Shown: positions 43,824 to 52,945 of the stretch, one piece after another
Numbering within the stretch: the first letter of the stretch is position 1
How the letters are laid out: each line of letters opens with the position of its first letter
Origin: Isoptericola cucumis
GTDB lineage: Bacteria; Actinomycetota; Actinomycetes; Actinomycetales; Cellulomonadaceae
NCBI RefSeq assembly: GCF_014635665.1
Contig: NZ_BMDG01000003.1
Location: 124,001-188,000 of the forward strand
Direction: 5' to 3'
Length of the DNA: 64,000 nucleotides
The notes under the pieces: generated by a model
What the model was told of the DNA's origin: nothing
Seen by the model: only the letters and a program-made list of their open reading frames with translations
Database searches by the model: none
Translations under genes and position numbers: made by a program

Positions 43824-44965
43824 ACCGCGCGCAGGGCCTGGTCGAGGTCGGCCCAGAGGTCCTCGACGTCCTCGACCCCCGCGGACAGCCGCAGCAGGTC
43901 CTCCGGCACGGTCACCGACTCGGTGGCGAACCGCCGGCGCCGCTCGAGGGTGGACTCGACGCCGCCCAGCGACGTCGCGGGCACCCAGAGCCGTACGGCG
44001 GCGACCACGGCGTCGGCCGCCGCCGCGCCGCCGTGCGGCCGCACCCCGAGGATCGCGCCGAAGCCGTGCATGAGGCGGGCCGCGCGCTCGTGTCCCGGGT
44101 CGGCGGGCAGGGACGGGTGGCGCACCTCGGCCACGGCCGGGTGCTCGGCGAGCCGGCGGGCCAGCTCGGCGGCGTTGGCGTTCGCGCGCTCCACCCGCAG
44201 GTGCAGCGTCCGCAGCCCGCGCAGGGCCAGCCAGACCTCCATCGGGCCCGGGATGGCGCCGTGCATGGTGCGGTACGCGCGCACGTCGGCCGCCAGCTGC
44301 GGGTCGTCGGTCACCACGGCGCCCAGGACGACGTCCGAGTGCCCGGCGAGGTACTTGGTGACCGAGTGCACGACCACGTCCGCGCCGAGCGCCAGCGGCT
44401 GCTGCCCGAGCGGCGTCGCGAAGGTGTTGTCGACCACGCTGCGCACCCCGCGCTCGCGCGCCGCGGCGAGGATCGCGGGCAGGTCCGCGACCTCGAGCAT
44501 CGGGTTGGTCGGCGACTCGGCGAGCACCACGTGCGCCCCGTCGAGGGCCGCCACCACCTGCGCCGTGTCGGCGACGTCCACACGTCGCACCTCGACGCCC
44601 TGCCGCTTCGCGAGGTCGTCGAGGTATCCGAGCGAGACCTGGTACGCGTGCCGCGGCACGACCACCGCCCCGCCGGCGGGCACGTGCCCCACCGCGGCGA
44701 CGACGGCGGCCATGCCGGAGCCGAAGACGACGCCGTGCTCGCCCCCCTCGAGCGCGGCGAGCGCCTCCTCGAACGGGTGCCACGTCTCCGTGTCCATGCG
44801 CGTGTACAGCAGCTCGCCGGGTGCGGAGACGCCCTGGTTCACGTAGGTGGAGCTGAAGACGACCGGCGGGTTCACCGGCCCGCCCTGCTGCCTCGGGGGC
44901 CGGCCCGCGCTGACGGCGACGGTGGCGGGGGACAGGCTGCTCGGGCGGTTCCGGTCGTGCGTCAT
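43820..44965 (-). CDS. trans-sulfuration PLP enzyme (cystathionine gamma-synthase/lyase type)
   Basis: The 381-residue protein belongs to the Cys/Met metabolism PLP family: NPPVVFSSTYV at the start, FGSGMAAVVAAV, ESPTNPMLEVADLP, VDNTFATPLGQQPLALGADV and the PLP lysine Lys204 in HSVTKYLAGHSD. The reaction could be cystathionine gamma-synthase, gamma-lyase or methionine gamma-lyase; sequence inspection alone does not decide. The ATG at 44965 follows TATCCT by exactly six bases, so a leaderless mRNA is likely. Its end shares a hairpin with gpsA. Confidence 0.88.
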   Translation of the reverse strand: MTHDRNRPSSLSPATVAVSAGRPPRQQGGPVNPPVVFSSTYVNQGVSAPGELLYTRMDTETWHPFEEALAALEGGEHGVVFGSGMAAVVAAVGHVPAGGAVVVPRHAYQVSLGYLDDLAKRQGVEVRRVDVADTAQVVAALDGAHVVLAESPTNPMLEVADLPAILAAARERGVRSVVDNTFATPLGQQPLALGADVVVHSVTKYLAGHSDVVLGAVVTDDPQLAADVRAYRTMHGAIPGPMEVWLALRGLRTLHLRVERANANAAELARRLAEHPAVAEVRHPSLPADPGHERAARLMHGFGAILGVRPHGGAAAADAVVAAVRLWVPATSLGGVESTLERRRRFATESVTVPEDLLRLSAGVEDVEDLWADLDQALRAV

Positions 44966-44971
44966 GCGCGC

Positions 44972-44977
44972 AGGATA
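44972..44977 (-). promoter_or_regulatory. -10 box of the trans-sulfuration gene (leaderless)
   Basis: TATCCT on the minus strand is six bases from the ATG at 44965. No ribosome site is present between. Confidence 0.5.
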
Positions 44978-45027
44978 CGGCCGCGCCCGCGAGCGTCGCG
45001 GCGGGGTCTCAGCACCTCCGCTGCGCG

Positions 45028-45136
45028 CCGGTTCAGTCCTCGAGCCTGAAGTCGGACCGAGCCTGCGCTCCGTTGCGGGCGAGTGCCTCGTTCCTCGGCC
45101 CGCACCCTCCACGGCGCTCCGGCTCAGTCCTCGAGC
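45028..45136. repeat. duplicated 3' end of the acyl-CoA dehydrogenase-like gene
   Basis: An 18-base stretch (45028-45045) recurs with one mismatch at 45119-45136, 91 bases away. The second copy covers the gene's last codons and stop (LED then TGA); the first is an untranslated copy beyond the stop. Weaker similarity continues leftward (ACCTCC..GCGC). Confidence 0.6.
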
Positions 45137-46311
45137 GGGCCGAGGATCGCCTGCGCCACCGTCGAGTGCGCCGACTCGTCGTCGGACGGGTGGAAGATCC
45201 CCGCGAGCACGTCGCGGTACAGGCGCCCGAGCTCGGAGCGGTTGAAGTACGTGGAGCCGCCCGAGCAGCGGATCGCCTCGTCGACGACGTCGCGCGCGGT
45301 CTCGGTGACGCGGACCTTGAGCCCCGCGGTCGAGCGGAAGAACCCGGCCCCGTTGCCCTTCTGCACGTCGACCTGCGCGTCCACCTCGCCGGCCACCATG
45401 TCGAGCTGCGGCCACAGGCCGTCGAGCGCGAGCCCGGCGGTGGCGATCCGCCACCGGATGTCCGGGTCCTGCGAGTACGCCTTGCCGGACTTCATCGACT
45501 GGCGCTTGTTCACGGTCTCGACGGCGAGGGCGAGCGCCCGGTCGGCGATCCCCAGGTACACCGACGCGAGCAGGATCTCGAACGAGGTGAAGATGCCCAG
45601 CACGTACGGGTCGAGGCTCGGGCCCGGCGTGATGCGTCGCGGCACGCGGTCCGCCGGGGCGTGCGCGCCGTCGAGCACGGTGGTGCACGACTGCGACGCC
45701 CGCATGCCCAGGGTGTCCCAGTCGTCCTTGATCTCGAAGCCGCCGCCGTCGCGCGTGACGAAGGCGTGCACGATGCGCGGGTCGTCGGGGTCGGACGTCT
45801 CGTCCAGGCCCATGACGCCCAGGCGCGTCCAGCCGGGGGAGTTGGAGGTGAAGATCTTCGTGCCGTGGAAGGAGTACCCGCCGTCGCCGTCGGGCCGGGC
45901 CTCGGTGCGCGAGCCCAGCAGGACCAGGTCGTTGCCGGCCTCCGAGTACCCGAAGCCGAAGACCTCGCCGCGGGCGGTCTCGTCCAGCAGCCAGTCGAGC
46001 GAGTCGTCGCCACGCTCGTGCAGGTACCGGGCGACGCCGACCCACACGTGGTGCATGTTGACGGCCAGCGCCGTCGCGGGCGCCGCGCCGGCGAGACGCG
46101 CCTGCTCCCGCGCCGTCTCGCGGAGCGTGAGGCCGGCACCCCCGAGGTGCTCGGGCACCATCGCCTGCAGGTACCCGGCCGCCCGGAGGTCGGCCAGGTC
46201 GTCCGCGAAGAACGCGTTCTCGCGGTCGTAACCGGCGGCCCGGCCGCGGATCGTGGTGAGCAGGTCGTCGGTGAGGATCTGGCGGGGCACGGCGAACGGC
46301 GAGGGCGACAT
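45124..46311 (-). CDS. acyl-CoA dehydrogenase family protein
   Basis: The 395-residue protein has the acyl-CoA dehydrogenase plan: N-terminal helices (YLQAMVPEHLGGAGLTLRET), a beta middle domain (GFGYSEAGNDLVLLGSRTEA, YSFHGTKIFTSNSPGWTRLG) and a C-terminal helical domain (TARDVVDEAIRCSGGSTYFN). The usual catalytic Glu is not obvious, and the protein is closer to the DszC/flavin monooxygenase-like branch than to fatty-acid enzymes, so the substrate is open. The ATG at 46311 follows TACGGT by six bases, suggesting a leaderless mRNA. Confidence 0.86.
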   Translation of the reverse strand: MSPSPFAVPRQILTDDLLTTIRGRAAGYDRENAFFADDLADLRAAGYLQAMVPEHLGGAGLTLRETAREQARLAGAAPATALAVNMHHVWVGVARYLHERGDDSLDWLLDETARGEVFGFGYSEAGNDLVLLGSRTEARPDGDGGYSFHGTKIFTSNSPGWTRLGVMGLDETSDPDDPRIVHAFVTRDGGGFEIKDDWDTLGMRASQSCTTVLDGAHAPADRVPRRITPGPSLDPYVLGIFTSFEILLASVYLGIADRALALAVETVNKRQSMKSGKAYSQDPDIRWRIATAGLALDGLWPQLDMVAGEVDAQVDVQKGNGAGFFRSTAGLKVRVTETARDVVDEAIRCSGGSTYFNRSELGRLYRDVLAGIFHPSDDESAHSTVAQAILGPLED

Positions 46312-46317
46312 GCCCTC

Positions 46318-46323
46318 ACCGTA
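46318..46323 (-). promoter_or_regulatory. -10 box of the acyl-CoA dehydrogenase-like gene (leaderless)
   Basis: TACGGT on the minus strand lies six bases before the ATG at 46311. The intervening GAGGGC is too close to act as a ribosome site. Confidence 0.45.
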
Positions 46324-46377
46324 CGCCGCGCTCCCACCGCCTGCCCCGCACGGTCGTCGCAGGTCAGGCTGCTGCGC

Positions 46378-47424
46378 TCAGTCGGCGGCCGCCCCGGCCG
46401 GGGCCTCGTCGGCGGGCCGCGGCAGCAGCCTCCGCAGCACGTCGGCCAGGGTCACGACGCCCAGCATCCTGTCCCCGTCGCGCACCAGCGCGAGCTGCTC
46501 CCCGGCCTCCCGCATGCGGGCCAGGGCGGCGTGCACCGTCGTGCCGGCGTCCAGCACGAACGGCCGGCGTGCCACGTCGGCCACCGGGGCGTCGTCGTCG
46601 AGCAACAGGGTGTCGCGCACGTGCACGACGCCCGTCACCTGGCCCTGCACGTGGTCGCCGGTGCCGAGCAGGATCCGCAGGTGTCCCGACGTGACCGACG
46701 CGGCCCGCACGTCGGCGGCGGTGGCCCCGGCCGCCACGGCGGTCGGCGCGGACCCCTGCGGGACGAGCGCCTCGACGGTGAGCGTCTCCAGCTCCAGCGC
46801 GCCGGCGATCTGCGACGAGTACGACGCGTCGAGCGCGCCGACGTTCGCCGAGTGCTCCACCAGGTGGCGCAGCGTGGCCGGGTCGTGACCGACCTCGACG
46901 TGGTCCACCGGCTCGACCCCGACCGCCCGCAGGCACCGGTTCGCGAGCGCGTTGAGCCAGCGCAGCACGGGGCGGGTGAGCCACATGAAGCCGCGCATCG
47001 GCAGCGCGAGCAGCGTGGCGGACGTCTCCGGGTGGGCGATGGCCCACGACTTGGGCGCCATCTCGCCCACCACGAGGTGCAGGAACGTGACGATGATCAG
47101 GGCCAGCACGAAGCCTGCGACGTCGGCGACCCAGTACGGGGCGCCCCAGGTGGCGAACACCGGCGTGAGCCAGTGGTGGACGGCGGGCTTGGTCACGGCG
47201 CCGAGCGCCAGCGTGCACGCGGTGATCCCGAGCTGCGAGCCCGCGAGCAGCAGCGTCAGCTCGGAGGAGCTGCGCAGCGCGGCACGGGCGGAGCGGCTGC
47301 TCGGCGCCGCGTCCTCGAGACGGTGGCGCCGGGCGCCCAGCAGGGCGAACTCGACGGCCACGAAGAAGGCGCTGAGGGCGATGATCGCCACCGTCGCGCC
47401 CAGCACGACCCAGGGGTTGCTCAT
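46378..47424 (-). CDS. CNNM/CBS-domain membrane protein, second of pair
   Basis: The 348-residue protein has a CNNM (DUF21) membrane domain of three to four helices (VVLGATVAIIALSAFFVAVE, then SQLGITACTLALGAVTKPAV) and two CBS repeats (about 210-335). It lacks a full CorC_HlyC C-terminal domain. CNNM proteins are linked to Mg2+ or Co2+ transport, although the old name is hemolysin. The ATG overlaps the stop of the longer paralogue in ATGA, so the two are made together and may form a heterodimer. Confidence 0.9.
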   Translation of the reverse strand: MSNPWVVLGATVAIIALSAFFVAVEFALLGARRHRLEDAAPSSRSARAALRSSSELTLLLAGSQLGITACTLALGAVTKPAVHHWLTPVFATWGAPYWVADVAGFVLALIIVTFLHLVVGEMAPKSWAIAHPETSATLLALPMRGFMWLTRPVLRWLNALANRCLRAVGVEPVDHVEVGHDPATLRHLVEHSANVGALDASYSSQIAGALELETLTVEALVPQGSAPTAVAAGATAADVRAASVTSGHLRILLGTGDHVQGQVTGVVHVRDTLLLDDDAPVADVARRPFVLDAGTTVHAALARMREAGEQLALVRDGDRMLGVVTLADVLRRLLPRPADEAPAGAAAD

Positions 47425-48821
47425 CGCTGCTCCTCCTCGCTCGACGTGCCGTCGCCGGCGTCCGCCGGTGCGCCCTCGGCCTCCACCAGCCGGACCCGCA
47501 CCAGGTGCGGGACGTGCCGCTCGACCGAGAGCACGTCCACCTCCAGGCGCCGGACGACGGGCTCGTCGTGGACGAGGTCCGCCGGGTCGGGCGGCAGCTC
47601 GACCGTGATCGTGTCGCCGGCGTGGGGCAGCGCGCCGCGGGCCGCGATGAGCAGCCCCGCGACGGTCTCCTGGTCGGCGCGGGGCAGGTCGTGCCCGATC
47701 GCGCGCTCGGCCTCGTCCAGGTGGACGTCGCCGCCCATCACCCAGGCGCCGTCCTCCTCCGCCGTCACCGTGACGGGCAGCCCGGGGTCGTGCTCGTCGG
47801 TGATCTCGCCGACGAGCTCCTCCGCCAGGTCCTCGACGGTCAGCACGCCCGTGAAGCCGCCGTACTCGTCGACGACGACGGCGAGCTGGTTGCGCGAGCG
47901 CGTCAGCTCGGCCAGCGCGTCGGGCAGGGCCATGACGGTGGGCAGCACCGTGACGGGCCGCATGAGGTCGGTGACCGGCGCGCCGTCGGGCAGGCCGGTG
48001 CGCAGCAGGTCGGCGAGCTGGACGACGCCGAGCGCCTGGTCCGCGTCGTCGACCACGGGGTAGCGCGAATGGCCGCCCGCCATGAGGCGGCGCAGCTCGC
48101 CGACGGTGACGCCGGGCTCGACGGTGCCGACGCGCGAGCGCGGGATCATCGCGTGCTCGACGTCCTGCTGCGGGAAGTCGAGGATCCGGTCGAGCAGCAC
48201 CGACAGCTCGTCGGGCAGGTCGCCGCTGGACCGGGACTCGGCCACGATGTGCTCGAGGTCACGGGCGGTCGCGGAGTGCTCGACGTCGTGCACCGGCTCG
48301 ATGCGCAGCACGCGCAGCAGGGCGTTCGACGCCTTGTCGAAGACGGCGATGAGCCAGCCGGTGATCGTGAGGTAGACGGTCGTCGACCCTGCGAGGCGCA
48401 GGGCCGTGGGCTCGGGCCGGGCGATCGCGAGGTTCTTCGGGAACAGCTCGCCGAACAGCATCTGCACCAGCGTCGAGACGACCAGGGCGGCCACCGTGCC
48501 GACGGCGACGCCGACCCCGGTCGGGACGCCCACGCCGCCGAGCAGCGTGCCCAGGGAGCTGCCGACGAGCGGCTCGGCCACGTACCCGACCAGCAGGCCG
48601 GTGACGGTGATGCCGAGCTGGGCGCCGGACAGCATGAAGGACGTGCGACGGGTCACGGCGAGCGCCCGGCCGGCAGCGGCGTCGCCCGCCTCGGCCCGGG
48701 CGGCCAGCCGGGACCGGTCCACCGTCATGTAGGCGAACTCCTGGGCGACGAAGTAGGCCGTCGCGGCGGTGATCACACCGATCACGAGGAGTCCGAGGAG
48801 GAGGGTCAGGGCAGCGGTCAC
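47421..48821 (-). CDS. CNNM/CBS/CorC_HlyC membrane protein, first of pair
   Basis: The 466-residue protein has the CNNM domain (ITAATAYFVAQEFAYMTVDR, SGAQLGITVTGLLVGYVAEP, QMLFGELFPKNLAIARPE), two CBS domains (about 215-340; IPRSRVGTVEPGVTVGELRR, VDEYGGFTGVLTVEDLAEEL) and a C-terminal CorC_HlyC domain (about 355-440). It is probably a divalent-cation carrier or regulator in the membrane. It begins with GTG at 48821 and is translationally coupled to the shorter paralogue. Confidence 0.91.
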   Translation of the reverse strand: MTAALTLLLGLLVIGVITAATAYFVAQEFAYMTVDRSRLAARAEAGDAAAGRALAVTRRTSFMLSGAQLGITVTGLLVGYVAEPLVGSSLGTLLGGVGVPTGVGVAVGTVAALVVSTLVQMLFGELFPKNLAIARPEPTALRLAGSTTVYLTITGWLIAVFDKASNALLRVLRIEPVHDVEHSATARDLEHIVAESRSSGDLPDELSVLLDRILDFPQQDVEHAMIPRSRVGTVEPGVTVGELRRLMAGGHSRYPVVDDADQALGVVQLADLLRTGLPDGAPVTDLMRPVTVLPTVMALPDALAELTRSRNQLAVVVDEYGGFTGVLTVEDLAEELVGEITDEHDPGLPVTVTAEEDGAWVMGGDVHLDEAERAIGHDLPRADQETVAGLLIAARGALPHAGDTITVELPPDPADLVHDEPVVRRLEVDVLSVERHVPHLVRVRLVEAEGAPADAGDGTSSEEEQR

Positions 48822-48849
48822 CGGTGGTGCACCGCCCTGCGCCGGAGGG

Positions 48850-48889
48850 CCGGCGACGCTGCTCGTCCCGAACGGGGGAGCGTCGCCGG
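48850..48889. other. 11-bp stem in the CNNM-acyl-CoA ligase divergent gap
   Basis: CCGGCGACGCT (48850-48860) and 48879-48889 are perfect inverted arms around 18 bases, with further pairing possible inside. It lies upstream of both genes, so it is not an ordinary terminator; it may be a leader structure of the CNNM mRNA. CATAGT on the minus strand (48902-48897) is a possible -10 beyond it. Confidence 0.4.
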
Positions 48890-49064
48890 GCCGGGACTAT
48901 GACTGGGGTCGTCGGGCGCGGGCGGCTCGTCCGCCGCGGCGACCGGGATCTCGATCGTGGTTTCCACGGACCCATTAACGCACGCCCCGCGCGACGGGTT
49001 CCCGGCGCTACGCTCCGGTGGCACACGGTCGACGAGGACCGTGCACCGCACGAGAGGGGCCCTC

Positions 49065-50669
49065 ATGTCCGACAGCAGCGCCGACGCCAGCGTCATCCGC
49101 AGCCCGCACCCCGACGTCGAGATCCCGGACGTCAGCCTGTACGACTTCCTCTTCGCCCCGCTCGCCGGCGCCGACCTGGACCGGGTCGCCGTCGTCGACG
49201 GCCCGAGCGGCGAGCAGACGACGTATCGCGCGCTGCGCGACCAGGTCGACGCGATCGCCGGCGCGTTCGCGGCCCGCGGCCTCGGCGTCGGCGACGTGGT
49301 GGCCCTGCACAGCCCCAACGTGCCGGCGTTCGTGAGCGTGTTCCACGGGCTCCTGCGCGCCGGGGTGACGGTGACCACCGTCAACGCGCTGGCCACGGGG
49401 GCGGAGGTCGGCAAGCAGCTGCGGGCCTCGGGAGCCCGGGCGCTCGTCACCGTCTCGCCGCTGCTGGCCGCCGCCGAGGCCGGCGCGGACGCGGCCGGGA
49501 TCGGGCCCCACGACGTCGTCGTCCTGGACGGCGCCGACGGGCACCCCTCGCTCGGCGAGCTGCTCGCGGGCGGGCACCCGGCCCCCGACGTCGCGTTCGA
49601 CCCGGCCACGCACCTCGCCGTGCTGCCGTACTCGTCCGGCACCACGGGCCTGCCGAAGGGCGTGATGCTCACGCACCGCAACCTCGTGGCCAACGTGCTG
49701 CAGACCGAGGCGTACATCCCCCTCACCCCCGACGACGTGATCCCGGCGGTGCTGCCGTTCTTCCACATCTACGGCATGACGGTGCTGATGAACGGCGCGG
49801 TGTACCAGCGCTCGACGCTCGTGACGCTGCCGCGGTTCGACCTCGCCGAGTACCTGCGCGTCGTGGAGCAGCACCGGTCCACGGTGCTGTTCGTCGCCCC
49901 GCCGATCGCGCTCGCGCTGGCGAAGCACCCGGCGGCGGCGCAGCGCGACCTGTCGAGCGTGCGGATCCTCATGTCGGGCGCGGCCCCGTTCGACGAGCAC
50001 CTCGCCGGTGCCGTCGCGGCCCGGCTGCCCGGGGCGCGGGTGATGCAGGGCTACGGCATGTCGGAGATGTCGCCGGTCTCGCACGTCATCCCGGTCGACC
50101 GCACGGACGTCTCGTCGGGCTCGGTGGGCATGCTCGTGCCCAACATGACCGCGAAGATCGTCGACCCGGCGACGGGCGCCCCGGTCCCGCTCCCCGCCGA
50201 GGGCGTCAGCGCCCCGGGAGAGCTGCTGTGCGCGGGCCCCAACGTCATGGTCGGCTACCTGGCGGACGAGGCGTCCACCCGCGACACCCTCGAGCCCGAC
50301 GGGTACCTGCACACGGGCGACATCGTGACGGTGGACGCGGACGGCGCGTTCTTCGTCGTCGACCGGCTCAAGGAGCTCATCAAGCACAAGGGCTACCAGG
50401 TGGCGCCCGCCGAGCTGGAGGCGCTCCTGCTGACCCACCCGGAGATCGCCGACGCCGCCGTGATCGGGGTGCCCGACCCGGAGTCGGGGGAGGTGCCGAA
50501 GGCGTTCGTCGTGCGCGCCGACGGCAGCGCGCTCACGGCCGACGACGTGCAGTCGTTCGTCGCGGAGCAGGTCGCGCCCTACAAGAAGGTGCGTGCCGTC
50601 GAGTTCGTCGACGCCGTCCCCAAGTCGGCCGCGGGGAAGATCCTGCGCAAGGAGCTGCGCCAGCGCTGA
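49065..50669 (+). CDS. acyl-CoA/4-coumarate-CoA ligase-like AMP-binding enzyme
   Basis: The 534-residue protein is an adenylate-forming ligase. The ATP-binding loop YSSGTTGLPKGVMLTHRN, GYGMSEMSPVSHVI, YLHTGDIVTVDADGAFFVVD and the C-terminal lysine region VPKSAAGKILRKELRQR are all intact. It activates a carboxylic acid as an AMP ester and then forms the CoA thioester; the fatty versus aromatic acid choice cannot be read directly, though the layout is 4CL-like. The ATG at 49065 has GAGAGGGG upstream. It stands alone between the CNNM pair and ddl. Confidence 0.91.
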   Translation: MSDSSADASVIRSPHPDVEIPDVSLYDFLFAPLAGADLDRVAVVDGPSGEQTTYRALRDQVDAIAGAFAARGLGVGDVVALHSPNVPAFVSVFHGLLRAGVTVTTVNALATGAEVGKQLRASGARALVTVSPLLAAAEAGADAAGIGPHDVVVLDGADGHPSLGELLAGGHPAPDVAFDPATHLAVLPYSSGTTGLPKGVMLTHRNLVANVLQTEAYIPLTPDDVIPAVLPFFHIYGMTVLMNGAVYQRSTLVTLPRFDLAEYLRVVEQHRSTVLFVAPPIALALAKHPAAAQRDLSSVRILMSGAAPFDEHLAGAVAARLPGARVMQGYGMSEMSPVSHVIPVDRTDVSSGSVGMLVPNMTAKIVDPATGAPVPLPAEGVSAPGELLCAGPNVMVGYLADEASTRDTLEPDGYLHTGDIVTVDADGAFFVVDRLKELIKHKGYQVAPAELEALLLTHPEIADAAVIGVPDPESGEVPKAFVVRADGSALTADDVQSFVAEQVAPYKKVRAVEFVDAVPKSAAGKILRKELRQR

Positions 50670-50698
50670 GCCCGACCGGCGAGGGGTCGATCCTCCGG

Positions 50699-50704
50699 TA
50701 GGTT
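50699..50704 (+). promoter_or_regulatory. -10 box of ddl
   Basis: TAGGTT lies eight bases before the ddl ATG, separated by GGGCGGCG. The gap after the ligase gene is only 43 bases, so ddl appears to have its own promoter. Confidence 0.4.
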
Positions 50705-50712
50705 GGGCGGCG

Positions 50713-51894
<1,182 letters not shown>

Positions 51895-51940
51895 CCGCGC
51901 GGCAGTCCCGGTCGCGCCGAGGTCGCGGTCGAGGTCGCGG

Positions 51941-52354
51941 CTACGGCAGCACGCTCGCGCCGATCTCGCCCGGGTTGTACGCGACCTCCCAGCGGAAGCC
52001 GTCCGGGTCCGCGAAGTAGCCCGAGTAGCCGCCCCAGTCGCGCCGGACGGCGTCGTGGACCTTCGGCGCGCCGGCGCGCCGGGCGTCGTCGAGGACCTCG
52101 TCGACCTCCGCCGTCGTCGCGACGTTGTGCGCGAGCGTCACCGGCGGGGTCCCGCCGCGCGTGACAGGGCCGATCTCCTGCGTGGCCTCCGCCTCGTCCC
52201 ACAGGGACAGGACCACGTGCTCGCCCACGCGGAACATCAGCACCTCGCCGGACGCCTCCAGGGCCGGTACCCAGCCGAGGCCGTCCAGGTAGAAGCGCCG
52301 GGTGGCCGCGAGGTCGGCGACGACGAGGGTCACGAAGCTCAGCCGTTGATCCAT
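51941..52354 (-). CDS. VOC family protein
   Basis: The 137-residue protein has two beta-alpha-beta-beta-beta modules: LSFVTLVVADLAATRRFYLD and LAHNVATTAEVDEVLDDARR with FADPDGFRWEVAYNP at the end. It matches uncharacterised glyoxalase-like VOC proteins. The ATG at 52354 is preferred over one at 52375 because the fold starts immediately after it. It converges on ddl. No function is assigned. Confidence 0.84.
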   Translation of the reverse strand: MDQRLSFVTLVVADLAATRRFYLDGLGWVPALEASGEVLMFRVGEHVVLSLWDEAEATQEIGPVTRGGTPPVTLAHNVATTAEVDEVLDDARRAGAPKVHDAVRRDWGGYSGYFADPDGFRWEVAYNPGEIGASVLP

Positions 52355-52400
52355 GGGACGACCCTGCCACGGCACGGCCGCGGCGACCTCGGGAAGCGGG

Positions 52401-52883
52401 TCAGGTGCACTCGGCGGTGGGCTCGACGTTGCCGACCGCCTGCGCGAGGTCGCCGATGAACGACGTCGAGTGACCGGCGGTGACGGCAGGCGGCACGACG
52501 ACCTCGACGGCGGGCTCGCGCCCGTAGGTGGTGAAGCGCCAGGTGCCGTCGTCGGAGGCCTCGACGATCCAGTCCACGGTGCCGGTGGGCGACTCCACGC
52601 GCTGGCAGTCGGGCGACGGGCCGGGCGGGGTGACGCCGCAGCGCAGCGTCACGGCGGCGCCGGGGTCGCCCCAGGCGGTGGTCGCCTGGGCGTTGGTGTC
52701 CCGCTGGGGCAGGTCGCCGGCCAGGGTCTCCGGCAGGGCGAGCATCACCGGGGCGCAGGCGGGGTTCGCGGCGTCGTCGGCCGGGACGGCGCCGATCGAC
52801 GGGGCGCACGCTGCCAGTCCGGCGACGGCGAGCGCGGCGAGGGAGGCGGTCGCGACACGACGCGACGTGGGGCGGCGGAGCAC
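52401..52883 (-). CDS. DUF3515 family lipoprotein
   Basis: The 160-residue protein has a lipoprotein signal (LRRPTSRRVATASLAALAVA, then GLAAC with Cys26) and the DUF3515 body: NPACAPVMLALPETLAG, ATTAWGDPGAAVTLRCGV and VDWIVEASDDGTWRFTTYGR. DUF3515 genes regularly stand next to thiL or ddl in actinobacteria, as here, but their role is unknown. The GTG at 52883 follows TACCGT by six bases, so the mRNA is probably leaderless. It should sit on the outer face of the membrane. Confidence 0.88.
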   Translation of the reverse strand: MLRRPTSRRVATASLAALAVAGLAACAPSIGAVPADDAANPACAPVMLALPETLAGDLPQRDTNAQATTAWGDPGAAVTLRCGVTPPGPSPDCQRVESPTGTVDWIVEASDDGTWRFTTYGREPAVEVVVPPAVTAGHSTSFIGDLAQAVGNVEPTAECT

Positions 52884-52889
52884 GCGCCC

Positions 52890-52938
52890 ACGGTACCCGG
52901 CCGACGAGGGTCGGCGAGGTGCTCGGACCGCCTACAGT
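52890..52938. promoter_or_regulatory. divergent leaderless promoters of the DUF3515 gene and thiL
   Basis: TACCGT on the minus strand (52895-52890) lies six bases before the GTG at 52883. TACAGT on the plus strand (52933-52938) lies seven bases before the GTG at 52946. The two -10 boxes are 37 bases apart in a 62-base gap. Confidence 0.5.
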
Positions 52939-52945
52939 CGTCCTC

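Noticed and set aside
46378-48821. Hemolysin toxins
   Set aside because: The CNNM/CBS proteins carry a historical hemolysin name, but the domains indicate membrane cation transport, not pore-forming toxins.
48957-49064. Longer N-terminus (36 residues) for the acyl-CoA ligase
   Set aside because: The ATG at 49065 has GAGAGGGG in front, and the extra residues have low complexity and no counterpart in the ligase fold.
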